This document shows positions 1-9,257 of a stretch of DNA of 64,000 nucleotides, piece after piece. Position numbers and translations under genes: made by a program. The stretch spans positions 7,378,001-7,442,000 of the forward strand of contig NZ_CP108474.1 in NCBI RefSeq assembly GCF_036226445.1. The letters are read 5' to 3'. How positions within the stretch are numbered: the first letter of the stretch is position 1; each line of letters starts with the position of its first letter. The stretch comes from Streptomyces sp. NBC_01255 (GTDB lineage Bacteria; Actinomycetota; Actinomycetes; Streptomycetales; Streptomycetaceae). The notes beneath the pieces are model-generated. The model was not told the origin of the DNA. It saw only the letters and a program-made list of their open reading frames with translations, and made no database searches.

Positions 1-153
1 CGCATCGGCCGTATCGCCGAGCTCACCGGCCGTTCCAGCGAGTCCGGCGAGGCGCGCCTCGGCTGGGCCCTCGCGCTGCGCGCGCTGCCCTACGCGGGCC
101 TGGCGGACGCACCCGAACCGGCCGCCGGGGAGTACGAGCCGGACGGAACGTAG
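1..153 (+). CDS. C-terminal end of a PucR/CdaR-like HTH regulator (partial)
   Basis: The frame is open from the first base and gives 50 residues before TAG. The segment RIGRIAELTGRS followed by an ALALRAL helix resembles the last helix-turn-helix of PucR/CdaR-type regulators, where a recognition helix ending R-I-x-x-L-T-G is followed by a short helix. The last 20 residues are acidic and Pro/Ala-rich. The yigZ gene begins 9 bp downstream on the same strand, so the two may be co-transcribed. The family assignment rests on this short motif alone; the sensory part lies outside the window. Confidence 0.5.
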   Translation, partial: RIGRIAELTGRSSESGEARLGWALALRALPYAGLADAPEPAAGEYEPDGT

Positions 154-162
154 GCTGGCGGG

Positions 163-789
163 ATGCAGGAGCAGTACCGCACTCCGGCCCGCGAGGGTGT
201 GCACGAGACCGAGATCAACCGCTCGCGCTTCCTCTGCGCGCTCGCGCCCGTCGCCGACGAGCGGGAGGCGCAGGACTTCGTCGCGCGCATCCGCAAGGAG
301 CACCCCACCGCCTCGCACAACTGCTTCGCGTACGTCCTGGGCGCCGACGCCTCCGTGCAGAAGGCGAGCGACGACGGCGAGCCCGGCGGCACGGCGGGCG
401 TCCCGATGCTCCAGATGCTCCTGCGCCGTGAGATGCGTTACGTCGTCGCCGTCGTCACCCGCTACTACGGCGGCGTGAAACTCGGCGCGGGCGGTCTCAT
501 CCGTGCGTACGGCGGCGTGGTCGGCGAGGCGCTCGACGAGCTCGGCACGGTGACCCGGCAGCGCTTCCGGCTCGTCACCGTCACCGTCGACCACCAGCGG
601 GCGGGGAAGCTGGAGAACGACCTGCGGGCCACCGGCCGCGCCGTCCGGGACGTGCGGTACGCGGAGGCCGTCACGATCGAGATCGGCCTCCCGGACAGCG
701 ACGTCCCCGCCTTCCGGGCGTGGCTCGCGGACAGCACGGCGGGCACGGCCGTGTTCGAACTCGGCGGGGAGGCGTACGGCGACGCCTGA
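163..789 (+). CDS. YigZ/IMPACT family protein
   Basis: A 208-residue protein of the UPF0029/IMPACT family (bacterial YigZ). The family core is visible: SRFLCALAPV near residues 21-30, ASHNCFAYVLG near 50-60, the SDDGEPGGTAG loop near 69-79, and RYYGGVKLGAGGLIRAYGG near 98-116. Those segments are the family hallmark. A C-terminal DUF1949-like half follows. E. coli YigZ and yeast Yih1/mammalian IMPACT are linked to translation control, but a biochemical activity for bacterial members is not firmly established. The length is normal for the family. It follows the partial regulator by 9 bp. Confidence 0.9.
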   Translation: MQEQYRTPAREGVHETEINRSRFLCALAPVADEREAQDFVARIRKEHPTASHNCFAYVLGADASVQKASDDGEPGGTAGVPMLQMLLRREMRYVVAVVTRYYGGVKLGAGGLIRAYGGVVGEALDELGTVTRQRFRLVTVTVDHQRAGKLENDLRATGRAVRDVRYAEAVTIEIGLPDSDVPAFRAWLADSTAGTAVFELGGEAYGDA

Positions 790-952
790 GCGCGCCCGCT
801 CCCGGACCCGCCCCCCGTTCCCCGTCGCCGCCCGCCCCCGGGCGGAATCGCGTACGGCCCCACCCACGCCTCCGACCGGGATAGCGTGGAGGGCGCACAC
901 GAACAGGGAACCGGCGGCGAGGAGCGGCACACATGCGGGGTGGGACGGCATC

Positions 953-2122
953 GTGAGGCTCCTGCACACCTCGGACTGGCACCTCGGCCGGTCCTTCCAC
1001 CGCGTCGGGCTCCTCGAAGCCCAGGCCGCGTTCCTCGACCACCTCGTGGCGACCGTCCACGCGCACGGAGTGGACGCCGTCCTCGTCTCCGGCGACGTCT
1101 ACGACCGGGCCGTGCCGCCGCTGCCCGCCGTCGAGCTCTTCGACACGGCCCTCCACCGCCTCGCCGAGGCCGGCGTGCCGACCGTCATGATCTCCGGCAA
1201 CCACGACTCGGCCCGCCGCCTCGGGGTCGGCGCGGGGCTGATCGAGCGGGCGGGCATCCACCTCCGTACCGACCCGGCCGGCATCGGAACCCCCGTCGTC
1301 CTCACCGACGCCCACGGCGACGTCGCCCTCTACGGCCTGCCGTACCTCGAACCGGCCCTCGTGCGCGAACAGCTCGGCGCCCCGAAGGGCGGGCACGAGG
1401 CCGTCCTCGCCGCCGCCATGGACCGGGTCCGCGCCGACCTCGCAGGCCGCGCCGCCGGCACCCGCTCCGTCGTCCTCGCCCATGCCTTCGTGGCGGGCGG
1501 CGCCCCCAGCGACAGCGAGCGGGACATCACCGTCGGCGGCGTCGCCGCCGTACCCGCCGGCGTCTTCGACGGCGTCGACTACGTCGCCCTCGGCCACCTC
1601 CACGGCAGCCAGACCCTCACCCCGCGGGTGCGCTACTCCGGCTCCCCGCTCGCGTACTCCTTCTCCGAGGCCGACCACCGCAAGACGATGTGGCTCGTCG
1701 ACCTGGGCGCGGACGGCGCCGTCCTCACCGCCGAGCGCGTCGACTGCCCCGTCCCCCGTCCCCTCGCCCGGATCCGGGGACGGCTCGACGACCTCCTCGA
1801 CGACCCCGCGCTCGCCCCCCACGAGCAGTCCTGGGTCGAGGCCACCCTCACCGACCCCGTACGCCCCGCCGAGCCCATGGCCCGGCTCGTCGAGCGCTTC
1901 CCGCACACCCTGAACCTCGTCTTCGACCCGGAGCGCACCGAGGGCGGCCCCGACGCCTCCTACGCCCAGCGGCTCCGGGACCGCAGCGACCAGCAGATCG
2001 CGGAGGACTTCGTGGCCCACGTACGCGGCGGCGCGGGGCTCGACGGCCCGGAGCGGACGGTCCTGTACGCCGCCTTCGACGACGTACGCGTCGACTCGGC
2101 CGAGCGCGAGGTGGGCCGGTGA
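953..2122 (+). CDS. sbcD: Exonuclease SbcCD subunit D
   Basis: Mre11-type nuclease subunit, 389 residues. The calcineurin-like metal-binding motifs are all present: TSDWHLG (Asp8, His10), VSGDVYDR, SGNHDS and, further on, GHLHGSQ. SbcD pairs with SbcC to cleave hairpins and blocked double-strand ends, using Mn2+ in related enzymes. The GTG start is chosen because it gives the canonical N-terminus MRLLHTSDWHLG. A -10-like TAGCGT lies at 882-887, so a leader of about 60 nt is likely. The stop overlaps the sbcC start in a GTGA junction, indicating translational coupling. Confidence 0.95.
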   Translation: MRLLHTSDWHLGRSFHRVGLLEAQAAFLDHLVATVHAHGVDAVLVSGDVYDRAVPPLPAVELFDTALHRLAEAGVPTVMISGNHDSARRLGVGAGLIERAGIHLRTDPAGIGTPVVLTDAHGDVALYGLPYLEPALVREQLGAPKGGHEAVLAAAMDRVRADLAGRAAGTRSVVLAHAFVAGGAPSDSERDITVGGVAAVPAGVFDGVDYVALGHLHGSQTLTPRVRYSGSPLAYSFSEADHRKTMWLVDLGADGAVLTAERVDCPVPRPLARIRGRLDDLLDDPALAPHEQSWVEATLTDPVRPAEPMARLVERFPHTLNLVFDPERTEGGPDASYAQRLRDRSDQQIAEDFVAHVRGGAGLDGPERTVLYAAFDDVRVDSAEREVGR

Positions 2123-5100
2123 GGCTGCACCGCCTGGAGATCACCGCGTTCGGGCCCTTCGGCACCACGCAGACGGTCGACTTCGACACCCTCTCCTCGG
2201 CCGGTCTCTTCCTCCTCCACGGCCCGACCGGCGCCGGGAAGACCTCCGTCCTCGACGCGGTCTGCTTCGCCCTGTACGGGAGCGTGCCCGGCGTCCGCCA
2301 GAGCCCCGGCGCCTCCCTGCGCAGCGACCACGCGCCCGTCGGCACGTACACCGAGGTCCTCCTCGAACTGACCGTGGGGGAGCGGCGCCTGGAGATCACC
2401 CGCCGCCCCGCCCAGCAGCGGCCCAAGAAGCGCGGCGGCGGCTTCACCACCGAGAAGGCCCAGACCTGGCTCCGCCAGTACGACCCGGCCACCGGCGAGT
2501 GGGCCGGGCTCAGCCGCTCCCACCAGGAGATCGGCGAGGAGATCACCCAGCTCGTCGGCATGAGCCGCGAGCAGTTCTGCCAGGTCGTCCTCCTCCCGCA
2601 GGGCGACTTCGCGAAGTTCCTGCGTGCCGACGCCGAGGCCCGGGGCAAGCTCCTCGGCCGTCTCTTCGACACCCGCCGCTTCGCCGCCGTCGAGGAGCGA
2701 CTCGCCGACCTCCGGCGCGCCGCCGAGCAGCAGGTACGGGACGGGGACGAGCGGCTCCTCACCCTCGCCCACCGCATGACGCAGGCCGCCGGCGGCCTCG
2801 ACGCCGCACGCACCCCCGTCGAAGGGCGTCCCGGCGACCCCGGCCTCGCCGACGCCGTCCTGACCTGGGCCGCCGTCGCCCGCACCGAGGCCCGAGAGGC
2901 CCTCGACATCGCCGGCGTACGGTTCGCCGCCGCCGAGCACGGACAGGCCGCCGCCCGCGAGGCCCTCGACGCCGAGAAGGAGCTCGCCGACCGCCAGGCC
3001 CGGCACGCCGACGCGCTGCGGCGCCGCGAGCAGCTCACCGCCCGCGCCCCCGAGCGCGACCGCCACCAGACCGCCCTCGACCGGTCCCTGAAGGCCGAGC
3101 GTGTCGCGCCCGCGCTCGGCCTGCGCAAGGACGCCGAGCGCGAGCACGCCACCGCGCACGCGGCCCGCGCACGCTCCCGCGCCCTCCTGCCGCCCGCCCT
3201 CGCCGACGAGGGGGCCGAGCACCTCTCCGCCCTCGAACACCGGCTGCGCGGGGAGCTCGGCGGACTCGACGCGGCCCGCCGCGCCGAGCGCCGCGCCGCC
3301 GCGCTCGCCGAGGAACGGGCCGCTCTGGCGCGCGAGGCGCGGGCCGACGAGGACGCCCTCCAGGACGCGGCCGGCTGGCTCGCCGACTGGGAACCCCGCA
3401 GGACCGCCCTCGCCGAGCGCGTCGAGGCCGCCACGGACGCCGCCGCCCGCGCCGAGCACCTCGCCGGACGCCTGGAGCCCGCCCGCCGCCGCCTCGCCGC
3501 GGCCCGCCGCCGCGACGGCCTGGAGCGGGACACGGCGGCCGCCGAGGCGCGGCTCACGGATGCCCGCGAGCACCGGAACACCGCCCACGAGACCTGGCTC
3601 GACGTCAAGTCCCGTCGGCTGCGGGGCATCGCCGCCGAACTCGCCGCCACCCTCACCGAGGGCGACGCCTGCCAGGTCTGCGGCTCCACGGCCCACCCGG
3701 CCCCGGCCCGCACCACCGCCGACCACGTCGACCGGGCCACGGAGGACGCCGCCTACGCGGCCTACACCCGCGCCGACGAGGCCCGTACCGCCGTCGAACG
3801 CGAGCTGGCCGTCACCCGGGAGGCCTGGTCCGCGGCCCGCGCGGAGGTCCTGCCGGCGGCGGACGGCTCCGGTCCCACGGCCGCGACGGCGGCCGCCGCG
3901 ACCGCAGCGGACCCCACGGTCGACGAACTCGCGCGGGACGTCGAGGAGCTGACCCGCCTGCACGGTGCGGCGCACGCGCTCGCCGGGCAGACGCACGGCG
4001 CCCGGGAGGCGCTCGCGCGGGCCGAGCGGGAGTACGAGGAGCGGGTCTCCGCGCAGCGGGAGGCCGAGCGGCGGGTCGCCGCGCGCACCTCGCGCCGCGA
4101 GGCGCTGGAAGGGGAGCAGGCCACGCTCGACGAGGAACTCGTGCGCGGACGCGGCGCGTTCGGCAGTGTGGCCGAGCACGCCACCCGCCTGGAGCGGCAG
4201 ATCGCCGTCCTGGTCGAGGCCGCCGCGACCGTACGCGCCGCCGAACTCGCCGCGCAGCGCCTCAAGGAAGCCGACGACCGGCTCGCCGACGCCGCCTACC
4301 GCGCGGGCTTCGCCACCCCGGCCGAGGCCCGCGACGCCCTCGTCGGCGAGGCCGAACGCCGCGGCCTCCAGCAGCGCGTGGACGCCTGGCAGGCCGAGGC
4401 GGCCGCCGTCGCGGACCGGCTCGCCGAGCCCGGCACCGCCGCTGCCGCCGCCCTCCCGCCCGCCGATCCGGCAGCCGCCGCTGCCGTCCACGCGGCGGTC
4501 GAACGCGCGCTCCGGCAGGCCGCGTCCGACCTGGCGGCGGCCCGCGAGCGGGCGACCGGCCTCACCGGCCTCTCCCGGCAGGCCGGCACCGAGGTCCGCC
4601 GGCTCGGGCCGCTCCGCGAGGAGTACGACCGGGTGGCCCGGCTCGCCGCCCTCACCGCCGGCACGTCCGCGGAGAACGAGCGCCGCATGCGCCTGGAGTC
4701 GTACGTCCTGGCCGCCCGCCTCGAACAGGTCGCCGCCGCCGCGACCGCCCGCCTCCAGCGCATGTCCTCCGGCCGCTACACCCTCGTCCACTCCGACGCG
4801 CGCTCCGGCGGCAAGCGGGCCGGCCTCGGGCTGCACGTGGTCGACGCGTGGACGGGCAACGAGCGCGACACCGCCACGCTCTCCGGCGGCGAGACCTTCT
4901 TCGCCTCCCTGGCCCTCGCCCTCGGCCTCGCCGACGTCGTCACGGACGAGGCGGGCGGCGTCCGGCTCGACACCCTCTTCATCGACGAGGGGTTCGGCAG
5001 CCTCGACGAGCAGACGCTCGACGAGGTCCTCGACGTCCTCGACTCGCTGCGCGAGCGCGACCGCAGCGTCGGCATCGTCAGCCACGTCGGCGACCTGCGC

Positions 5101-5190
5101 CGCCGCATCCCGGCCCAGCTGGAGGTCGTCAAGGCCCGGCACGGCTCGGCGGTGCGGCTGCGCACCGGCGGGGACGCGCTCAGCGGCTGA
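2119..5190 (+). CDS. sbcC: Exonuclease SbcCD subunit C (SMC-like ATPase)
   Basis: A 1023-residue Rad50-type ATPase partner of SbcD. Walker A GPTGAGKTS lies at residues 35-43. A long Ala/Arg/Glu-rich coiled coil runs to both sides of a zinc hook, CQVC at residues 518-521. The ABC signature LSGGE is at 921-925 and Walker B FIDEGFGSLD centres on Asp956-Glu957. The same frame stays open far upstream inside sbcD, but the GTG overlapping the sbcD stop gives the expected N-terminus (RLHRLEITAFGPF). The 3' end overlaps the converging Lrp gene by 11 bp. Confidence 0.95.
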   Translation: MRLHRLEITAFGPFGTTQTVDFDTLSSAGLFLLHGPTGAGKTSVLDAVCFALYGSVPGVRQSPGASLRSDHAPVGTYTEVLLELTVGERRLEITRRPAQQRPKKRGGGFTTEKAQTWLRQYDPATGEWAGLSRSHQEIGEEITQLVGMSREQFCQVVLLPQGDFAKFLRADAEARGKLLGRLFDTRRFAAVEERLADLRRAAEQQVRDGDERLLTLAHRMTQAAGGLDAARTPVEGRPGDPGLADAVLTWAAVARTEAREALDIAGVRFAAAEHGQAAAREALDAEKELADRQARHADALRRREQLTARAPERDRHQTALDRSLKAERVAPALGLRKDAEREHATAHAARARSRALLPPALADEGAEHLSALEHRLRGELGGLDAARRAERRAAALAEERAALAREARADEDALQDAAGWLADWEPRRTALAERVEAATDAAARAEHLAGRLEPARRRLAAARRRDGLERDTAAAEARLTDAREHRNTAHETWLDVKSRRLRGIAAELAATLTEGDACQVCGSTAHPAPARTTADHVDRATEDAAYAAYTRADEARTAVERELAVTREAWSAARAEVLPAADGSGPTAATAAAATAADPTVDELARDVEELTRLHGAAHALAGQTHGAREALARAEREYEERVSAQREAERRVAARTSRREALEGEQATLDEELVRGRGAFGSVAEHATRLERQIAVLVEAAATVRAAELAAQRLKEADDRLADAAYRAGFATPAEARDALVGEAERRGLQQRVDAWQAEAAAVADRLAEPGTAAAAALPPADPAAAAAVHAAVERALRQAASDLAAARERATGLTGLSRQAGTEVRRLGPLREEYDRVARLAALTAGTSAENERRMRLESYVLAARLEQVAAAATARLQRMSSGRYTLVHSDARSGGKRAGLGLHVVDAWTGNERDTATLSGGETFFASLALALGLADVVTDEAGGVRLDTLFIDEGFGSLDEQTLDEVLDVLDSLRERDRSVGIVSHVGDLRRRIPAQLEVVKARHGSAVRLRTGGDALSG

Positions 5191-5629
5191 TGGAGCGCCG
5201 GGGCAGCGGCGAGGAGTAGACGACGCTCGTCGTCACCGAGCCGAGCGTGGCGATCTTCCCGGAGATCTCCTCCAGGTGCTTCATGGAACGGGCGGCGACC
5301 TTGAGGACGAAGCAGTCGTCGCCCGTCACGTGGTGGGCCTCCAGGACCTCCGGCGTGGTGGCCAGGAGGTCGTGGAACGGCTTGTAGTTGCCGTGCGGGT
5401 AGCGCAGCCGTACGAAGGCGAGGATGGGCAGACCGAGCCGGTCCTGGTCGACGATCGCCGTGTACCCGGCGATCACCCCCGCCTCCTCCAGGCGCCGCAC
5501 CCGCTCGGTCACGGCGGACGGCGACATCGACACGGCGCGGGCCAGTTCGGCGAAGCTGGCCCGGCCCTCGGACTGGAGGGCTTCGAGAATGCGCCAGTCG
5601 GTGGCGTCCGGGGTGTACTCGGTGGTCAT
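5180..5629 (-). CDS. Lrp/AsnC family transcriptional regulator
   Basis: A 149-residue regulator. The N-terminal helix-turn-helix reads FAELARAVSMSPSAVTERVRR and is followed by GVIAGYTAIVD, the usual link to the C-terminal RAM/ligand domain. VTGDDCFVLKV in that domain matches the family GxxDxxLxV region. The start is the ATG giving MTTEYTPD; an upstream in-frame extension lacks family similarity. It converges on sbcC with an 11-bp overlap. A perfect 11-bp inverted repeat sits 18 bp upstream and could be its own operator. Ligand and targets are unknown. Confidence 0.88.
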   Translation of the reverse strand: MTTEYTPDATDWRILEALQSEGRASFAELARAVSMSPSAVTERVRRLEEAGVIAGYTAIVDQDRLGLPILAFVRLRYPHGNYKPFHDLLATTPEVLEAHHVTGDDCFVLKVAARSMKHLEEISGKIATLGSVTTSVVYSSPLPRRSISR

Positions 5630-5647
5630 GTGGCAGGAATAGCAGGG

Positions 5648-5683
5648 GAATCCCCGGCTGATCAACCGAGCGGCCGGGGATTC
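5648..5683. promoter_or_regulatory. Inverted repeat between DUF885 gene and Lrp gene
   Basis: Arms GAATCCCCGGC (5648-5658) and GCCGGGGATTC (5673-5683) are perfectly complementary around a 14-nt loop. It lies after the stop of the DUF885 gene and 18 bp before the Lrp start, both on the minus strand. It is either an intrinsic terminator without a U-tract or an Lrp autoregulatory site. The sequence alone does not decide. Confidence 0.5.
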
Positions 5684-5718
5684 TCACGCGGTGGTACGGG
5701 ACCTGGTGTCGACGTTCC

Positions 5719-7431
5719 TCAGAGCCGCGACAGCTCGTCGACCAGGTCGTCGAGGCCCAGCGGGCCTTGCGAGAGGGCCGCCATGTGCCAGGCCTTCGCG
5801 TCGAACGCCTCACCGTGCGCGGCCCGCGCGTTGGCCCGTCCGAGCAGCCAGGCACGCTCGCCCAGCTTGTAGCCGATCGCCTGGCCCGGCATCGAGAGGT
5901 AGCGGGTCATCTCGCTCTCCACGAAGGCCGGCGGACGGCTGCTGTGCAGCTGGAAGAACTCCTGCGCGAGCTCCGGGGTCCATCGCCCGCCCGGCCGGAA
6001 CGGCGAGTCCGCCGGGATCTCCAGGCCCAGGTGCATGCCGATGTCCACGATCACCCGGCACGCCCGCATCATCTGGCCGTCGAGGTAGCCGAGCCGCCGC
6101 TCCGCGTCGGGCAGGAAGCCGAGCTCGTCCATCAGCCGCTCCGCGTACAGCGCCCAGCCCTCCATGTTGGCGCTCACCTTGCCGATGGTCGCCTGGTAGC
6201 GGGAGAGCCGGTCGGCGACGTGCACCCACTGCGCGATCTGGAGGTGATGGCCCGGCACGCCCTCGTGGTACCAGGTCGACACCATGTCGTAGACGGGGAA
6301 GCGGGTCGTGCCGTCCACCGGCAGCCAGGTGCGGCCGGGGCGCGAGAAGTCCTCGGACGGTCCGGTGTAGTACGGCGCGGCGGCGCCGCCGGGCGGGGCG
6401 ATCCGGGACTCCACCCGCCGTACGCGGTCGGCCAGTTCGAAGTGGGTGCCGTCGAGCGCCTCGATCGCCTCGTCCATCAGCCCCTGGAGCCAGACCCGTA
6501 CCTCCTCCACGCCCTCGACGTGCGTGCCGTGCTCGTCGAGGTGGGCGAGGGCCTCCCAGGGGCCTGCGCCGGGCAGGATCCGCTCGGCCTCGGAACGCAT
6601 CTCGCCGAGCAGCCGGTGGTACTCGGACCAGCCGTACGCGTACGCCTGGTCGAGGTCCAGGTCGGTGCCGTTGAAGTAGCGGGTCCAGCGCTGGTAGCGC
6701 TCACGGCCCACGGTGTTCGGTGCGTCCGCGACGGTCGGGGCGTACACGTCCCGCATCCAGTCCCGCAGCGCCGCCACCGCCTCGGTCGCGCCCTCGGACG
6801 CCACCGCGAGCTCGGTCCGGAGCTCCTCGGGAAGCGTGTCGGGACAGACCGCGGCGAACTCCTCGAACCAGCCCCGCCCGCCGCTCTCCCCGCCCGCCCA
6901 CTCGGTGAGCTGGCCGACGAACGTGGCGGTGGGGCGCGGCCCGGCGAAGAGCTTGCGCTCCAGGCCGAGCGCGAGCGCGGAGCGGTAGCCCTCCAACGCG
7001 GCGGGGACGGCCCGCAGTCGCGTGGCGACCGCCGTCCAGTCCTCCGCGGTCTCCGTCGGCATCATCGTGAAGACGATCCGCACGCTGTGGGCGGGCGACC
7101 GCATGTTGCTGACCGTGCAGAGGCCCTCGTCGGCCTCGTACACGGCGAGCTCGGCCATGAGGCGTTCCCGCAGCAGCCGGGCGCACCGCTGCTCCGCTTC
7201 GCTCTCGGCGCCCTCGACGTGCTCCGCCGCGTCGAGGGCGGCGAGCGTGCGCCGGGCGAGGTCGGCCACGGTCTTCTGCCCGGCGGGCGAGAAGTCGGGC
7301 AGACGACCGGCGCTCTCCTTGACTCCCAGGTACGTACCGGTGATCGGGTCGAGGGCGATGAGTGCGTCGACGTGGGCGTCGGCGACCTGGCGGGGCAGCG
7401 GGCTGCTGGAAGTCTCTGGCATGGGGGCCAT
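5719..7431 (-). CDS. DUF885 family protein (putative metallopeptidase-like)
   Basis: A 570-residue protein of the DUF885 family. The family metal-site motif HEGVPGHH lies near residue 385, and NMEGWALYAERLMDELG follows about 35 residues later, consistent with a zinc-dependent M2/M32-like fold. No signal peptide or membrane segment is seen, so it should be cytoplasmic. Streptomyces relatives are annotated only by domain; substrate is unknown. I chose the ATG at 7431 because GGGAGAGG lies just upstream; an ATG three codons further in (7422) is the alternative. It is followed by an inverted repeat and then the Lrp gene. Confidence 0.85.
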   Translation of the reverse strand: MAPMPETSSSPLPRQVADAHVDALIALDPITGTYLGVKESAGRLPDFSPAGQKTVADLARRTLAALDAAEHVEGAESEAEQRCARLLRERLMAELAVYEADEGLCTVSNMRSPAHSVRIVFTMMPTETAEDWTAVATRLRAVPAALEGYRSALALGLERKLFAGPRPTATFVGQLTEWAGGESGGRGWFEEFAAVCPDTLPEELRTELAVASEGATEAVAALRDWMRDVYAPTVADAPNTVGRERYQRWTRYFNGTDLDLDQAYAYGWSEYHRLLGEMRSEAERILPGAGPWEALAHLDEHGTHVEGVEEVRVWLQGLMDEAIEALDGTHFELADRVRRVESRIAPPGGAAAPYYTGPSEDFSRPGRTWLPVDGTTRFPVYDMVSTWYHEGVPGHHLQIAQWVHVADRLSRYQATIGKVSANMEGWALYAERLMDELGFLPDAERRLGYLDGQMMRACRVIVDIGMHLGLEIPADSPFRPGGRWTPELAQEFFQLHSSRPPAFVESEMTRYLSMPGQAIGYKLGERAWLLGRANARAAHGEAFDAKAWHMAALSQGPLGLDDLVDELSRL

Positions 7432-7470
7432 CCTGGCCTCTCCCGCAAGCCCCGTCACCCTCGTTCGTCC

Positions 7471-7968
7471 TCAGTCGGCCGACAAGGAAGGGCCCGCGGA
7501 GGGCGGCAGAAGCGGGCCGCACTCCCACTGCTGGAAGATCAGCCGGGTCTCGACCCGGGCCACCTCGCGGCGTGACGTGAACTCGTCGAGCACGAGTCGT
7601 TGCAGGTCGGCGGGGTCCGCCACGGCAACGTGGACCAGGTAGTCGTCGGGGCCCGTCAGATGGAAGAGCGCCCGGGACTCGGGAAGGGCCCGGATCCGGT
7701 CGACGAACGGACCGATCAGTTCCCGCCGGTGGGGCCGGACCTGCACGAGGAGAAGGGCTTCCAGCCCCCGGCCGAGTTTGGCCGGATCCAGTCGTAGCTG
7801 GTGACCGAGGATCACGCCCGTGCGGCGCAGGCGGGCCACTCGGTCCAGGCAGGTCGAGGGCGCCACGCCGACCTCGGCGGCGAGTTCGCGGTAGGTGGTC
7901 CGGGCGTCGTTCTGCAGGAGGCGAAGAATGTGCAGATCGACCGCGTCCAGTACGACAGTTTCGGCCAT
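7471..7968 (-). CDS. Lrp/AsnC family transcriptional regulator
   Basis: A 165-residue regulator with the HTH at TYRELAAEVGVAPSTCLDRVAR and a C-terminal RAM domain (HLTGPDDYLVHVAV). It is divergent from the PLP-dependent trans-sulfuration enzyme with 59 bp between the starts. That arrangement is classic for an Lrp protein controlling an amino-acid catabolic enzyme, so the enzyme is its most likely target (inference). The C-terminus (EFTSRREVARVETRLIFQQWE) resembles the YbaO/DecR-type branch, but the subgroup is not certain. A GAACGT/ACGTTC pair flanks the intergenic region. Confidence 0.9.
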   Translation of the reverse strand: MAETVVLDAVDLHILRLLQNDARTTYRELAAEVGVAPSTCLDRVARLRRTGVILGHQLRLDPAKLGRGLEALLLVQVRPHRRELIGPFVDRIRALPESRALFHLTGPDDYLVHVAVADPADLQRLVLDEFTSRREVARVETRLIFQQWECGPLLPPSAGPSLSAD

Positions 7969-7973
7969 CGGTC

Positions 7974-8016
7974 GAACGTAGCACGGCCTGTTCCCGCTAC
8001 CTTCCGGTAAACGTTC
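7974..8016. promoter_or_regulatory. Divergent control region, Lrp gene / PLP enzyme
   Basis: GAACGT (7974-7979) and ACGTTC (8011-8016) form an inverted pair spaced by 31 bp across the 59-bp intergenic region, one arm near each start codon. Lrp proteins often bind spaced half-sites of this kind. A canonical -35/-10 pair is not obvious in either direction. Confidence 0.35.
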
Positions 8017-8027
8017 ACAGTGCCGCC

Positions 8028-9257
8028 ATGGACGCCATGGACCGCGACCCCTCGGCCACCCCGAGGGCGCTCGCCACCGAAGCCGTGCACGCCGGCCGCG
8101 AGGACCTCGCCACGCTCGGAGTGCACGCCCCGCCGCTCGACCTGTCGACCACCTACCCCTCGTACGACGCCCGGGCCGAGGCCGCCCGCATCGACGAGTT
8201 CGCCACCACGGGCGCCCGGCTCGACGGCCCGCCCGTCTACGCCCGGCTCGACAACCCCACCGTGGCCCGCTTCGAGGAGGCCCTCGCCCGCCTGGAGGGC
8301 GCCGAGTCCGCCGTGGCCTTCGCCAGCGGCATGGCGGCCTTCACCGCCGTCCTCCTCGCCCGGGCGAGCCAGGGGCTGCGCCATGTGGTCGCGGTCCGCC
8401 CGCTGTACGGCTGCAGCGACCATCTCCTGGAGGCAGGACTCCTCGGCACCGAGGTGACCTGGACCGACCCGGCGGGCATCGCCGACGCGATACGCCCCGA
8501 CACGGGTCTCGTCATGGTCGAGTCCCCGGCGAACCCGACCCTCGCCGAGGCCGACATCCGCGCCATCGCCCACTCCTGCGGCTCCGTGCCGCTCCTGGTC
8601 GACAACACCTTCGCCACGCCGGTCCTCCAGCGCCCGGTCGAACAGGGCGCGCGGATCGTGCTGCACAGCGCGACCAAGTACCTGGGCGGGCACGGCGACG
8701 TCATGGGCGGGATCGTCGCCTGCGACGAGGAGTTCGCCCGTACCCTCCGCCAGGTCCGCTTCGCCACCGGCGGAGTGCTCCACCCGCTCGCCGGCTACCT
8801 GCTGCTGCGCGGCCTCTCCACCCTTCCGGTACGGGTGAGGGCGGCGTCCTCCTCGGCGGCGGAAATCGTCCGGCGACTCGCCACCGACCCCCGGATCGCC
8901 CGCGTCCACTATCCGCGGATCGGCGGCGCGATGATCGCCTTCGAGGTCTACGGGGACCCGCACGACGTGATCGCCGGAGTCCGGCTGATCACCCCGGCGG
9001 TCAGCCTCGGCAGCGTCGACACCCTCATCCAGCACCCGGCCTCCATCAGCCACCGGATCGTGGCCGAGGGAGACCGGCGCTCGGCGGGCGTCAGCGACCG
9101 GCTGCTGCGGATGTCGGTCGGCCTGGAGGACGTCGAGGACCTGTGGCGGGACCTGACACAGGCACTCAGCGCTCCGCCCGCCGGACCTCCTCGTGAGGCA
9201 GCGACCGCGACGGAGAGCGAGGGCTCTGGCGCGGGGCTGCGGCCAGTCGCGCGGTGA
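8028..9257 (+). CDS. PLP-dependent trans-sulfuration family enzyme (Cys/Met metabolism)
   Basis: A 409-residue fold-type I PLP enzyme of the Cys/Met metabolism family (cystathionine gamma-synthase/lyase, methionine gamma-lyase). [10 protein letters not shown] is the family YxRxxNPT phosphate-binding motif, VDNTFATP carries the PLP-binding Asp, and [12 protein letters not shown] carries the Schiff-base Lys. The C-terminal block [17 protein letters not shown] and [12 protein letters not shown] are also conserved. The substrate cannot be assigned from sequence; the neighbouring Lrp suggests sulfur amino acid breakdown. A Pro/Ala-rich tail of about 30 residues is encoded in the 92-bp stretch that overlaps the converging ACT-GNAT gene. 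Confidence 0.9.
   Translation: MDAMDRDPSATPRALATEAVHAGREDLATLGVHAPPLDLSTTYPSYDARAEAARIDEFATTGARLDGPPVYARLDNPTVARFEEALARLEGAESAVAFASGMAAFTAVLLARASQGLRHVVAVRPLYGCSDHLLEAGLLGTEVTWTDPAGIADAIRPDTGLVMVESPANPTLAEADIRAIAHSCGSVPLLVDNTFATPVLQRPVEQGARIVLHSATKYLGGHGDVMGGIVACDEEFARTLRQVRFATGGVLHPLAGYLLLRGLSTLPVRVRAASSSAAEIVRRLATDPRIARVHYPRIGGAMIAFEVYGDPHDVIAGVRLITPAVSLGSVDTLIQHPASISHRIVAEGDRRSAGVSDRLLRMSVGLEDVEDLWRDLTQALSAPPAGPPREAATATESEGSGAGLRPVAR

Noticed and set aside
886..2118. Upstream extension of sbcC through sbcD
   Set aside because: The expected SbcC N-terminus begins at the GTG that overlaps the sbcD stop; the extension is Arg/Pro-rich shadow sequence.
1960..5142. Very long open frame antisense to sbcC and the end of sbcD
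   Set aside because: It is a GC-bias shadow: the frame opposite a high-GC3 coding frame rarely meets stops. Its composition is repetitive and it overlaps two well-identified genes.
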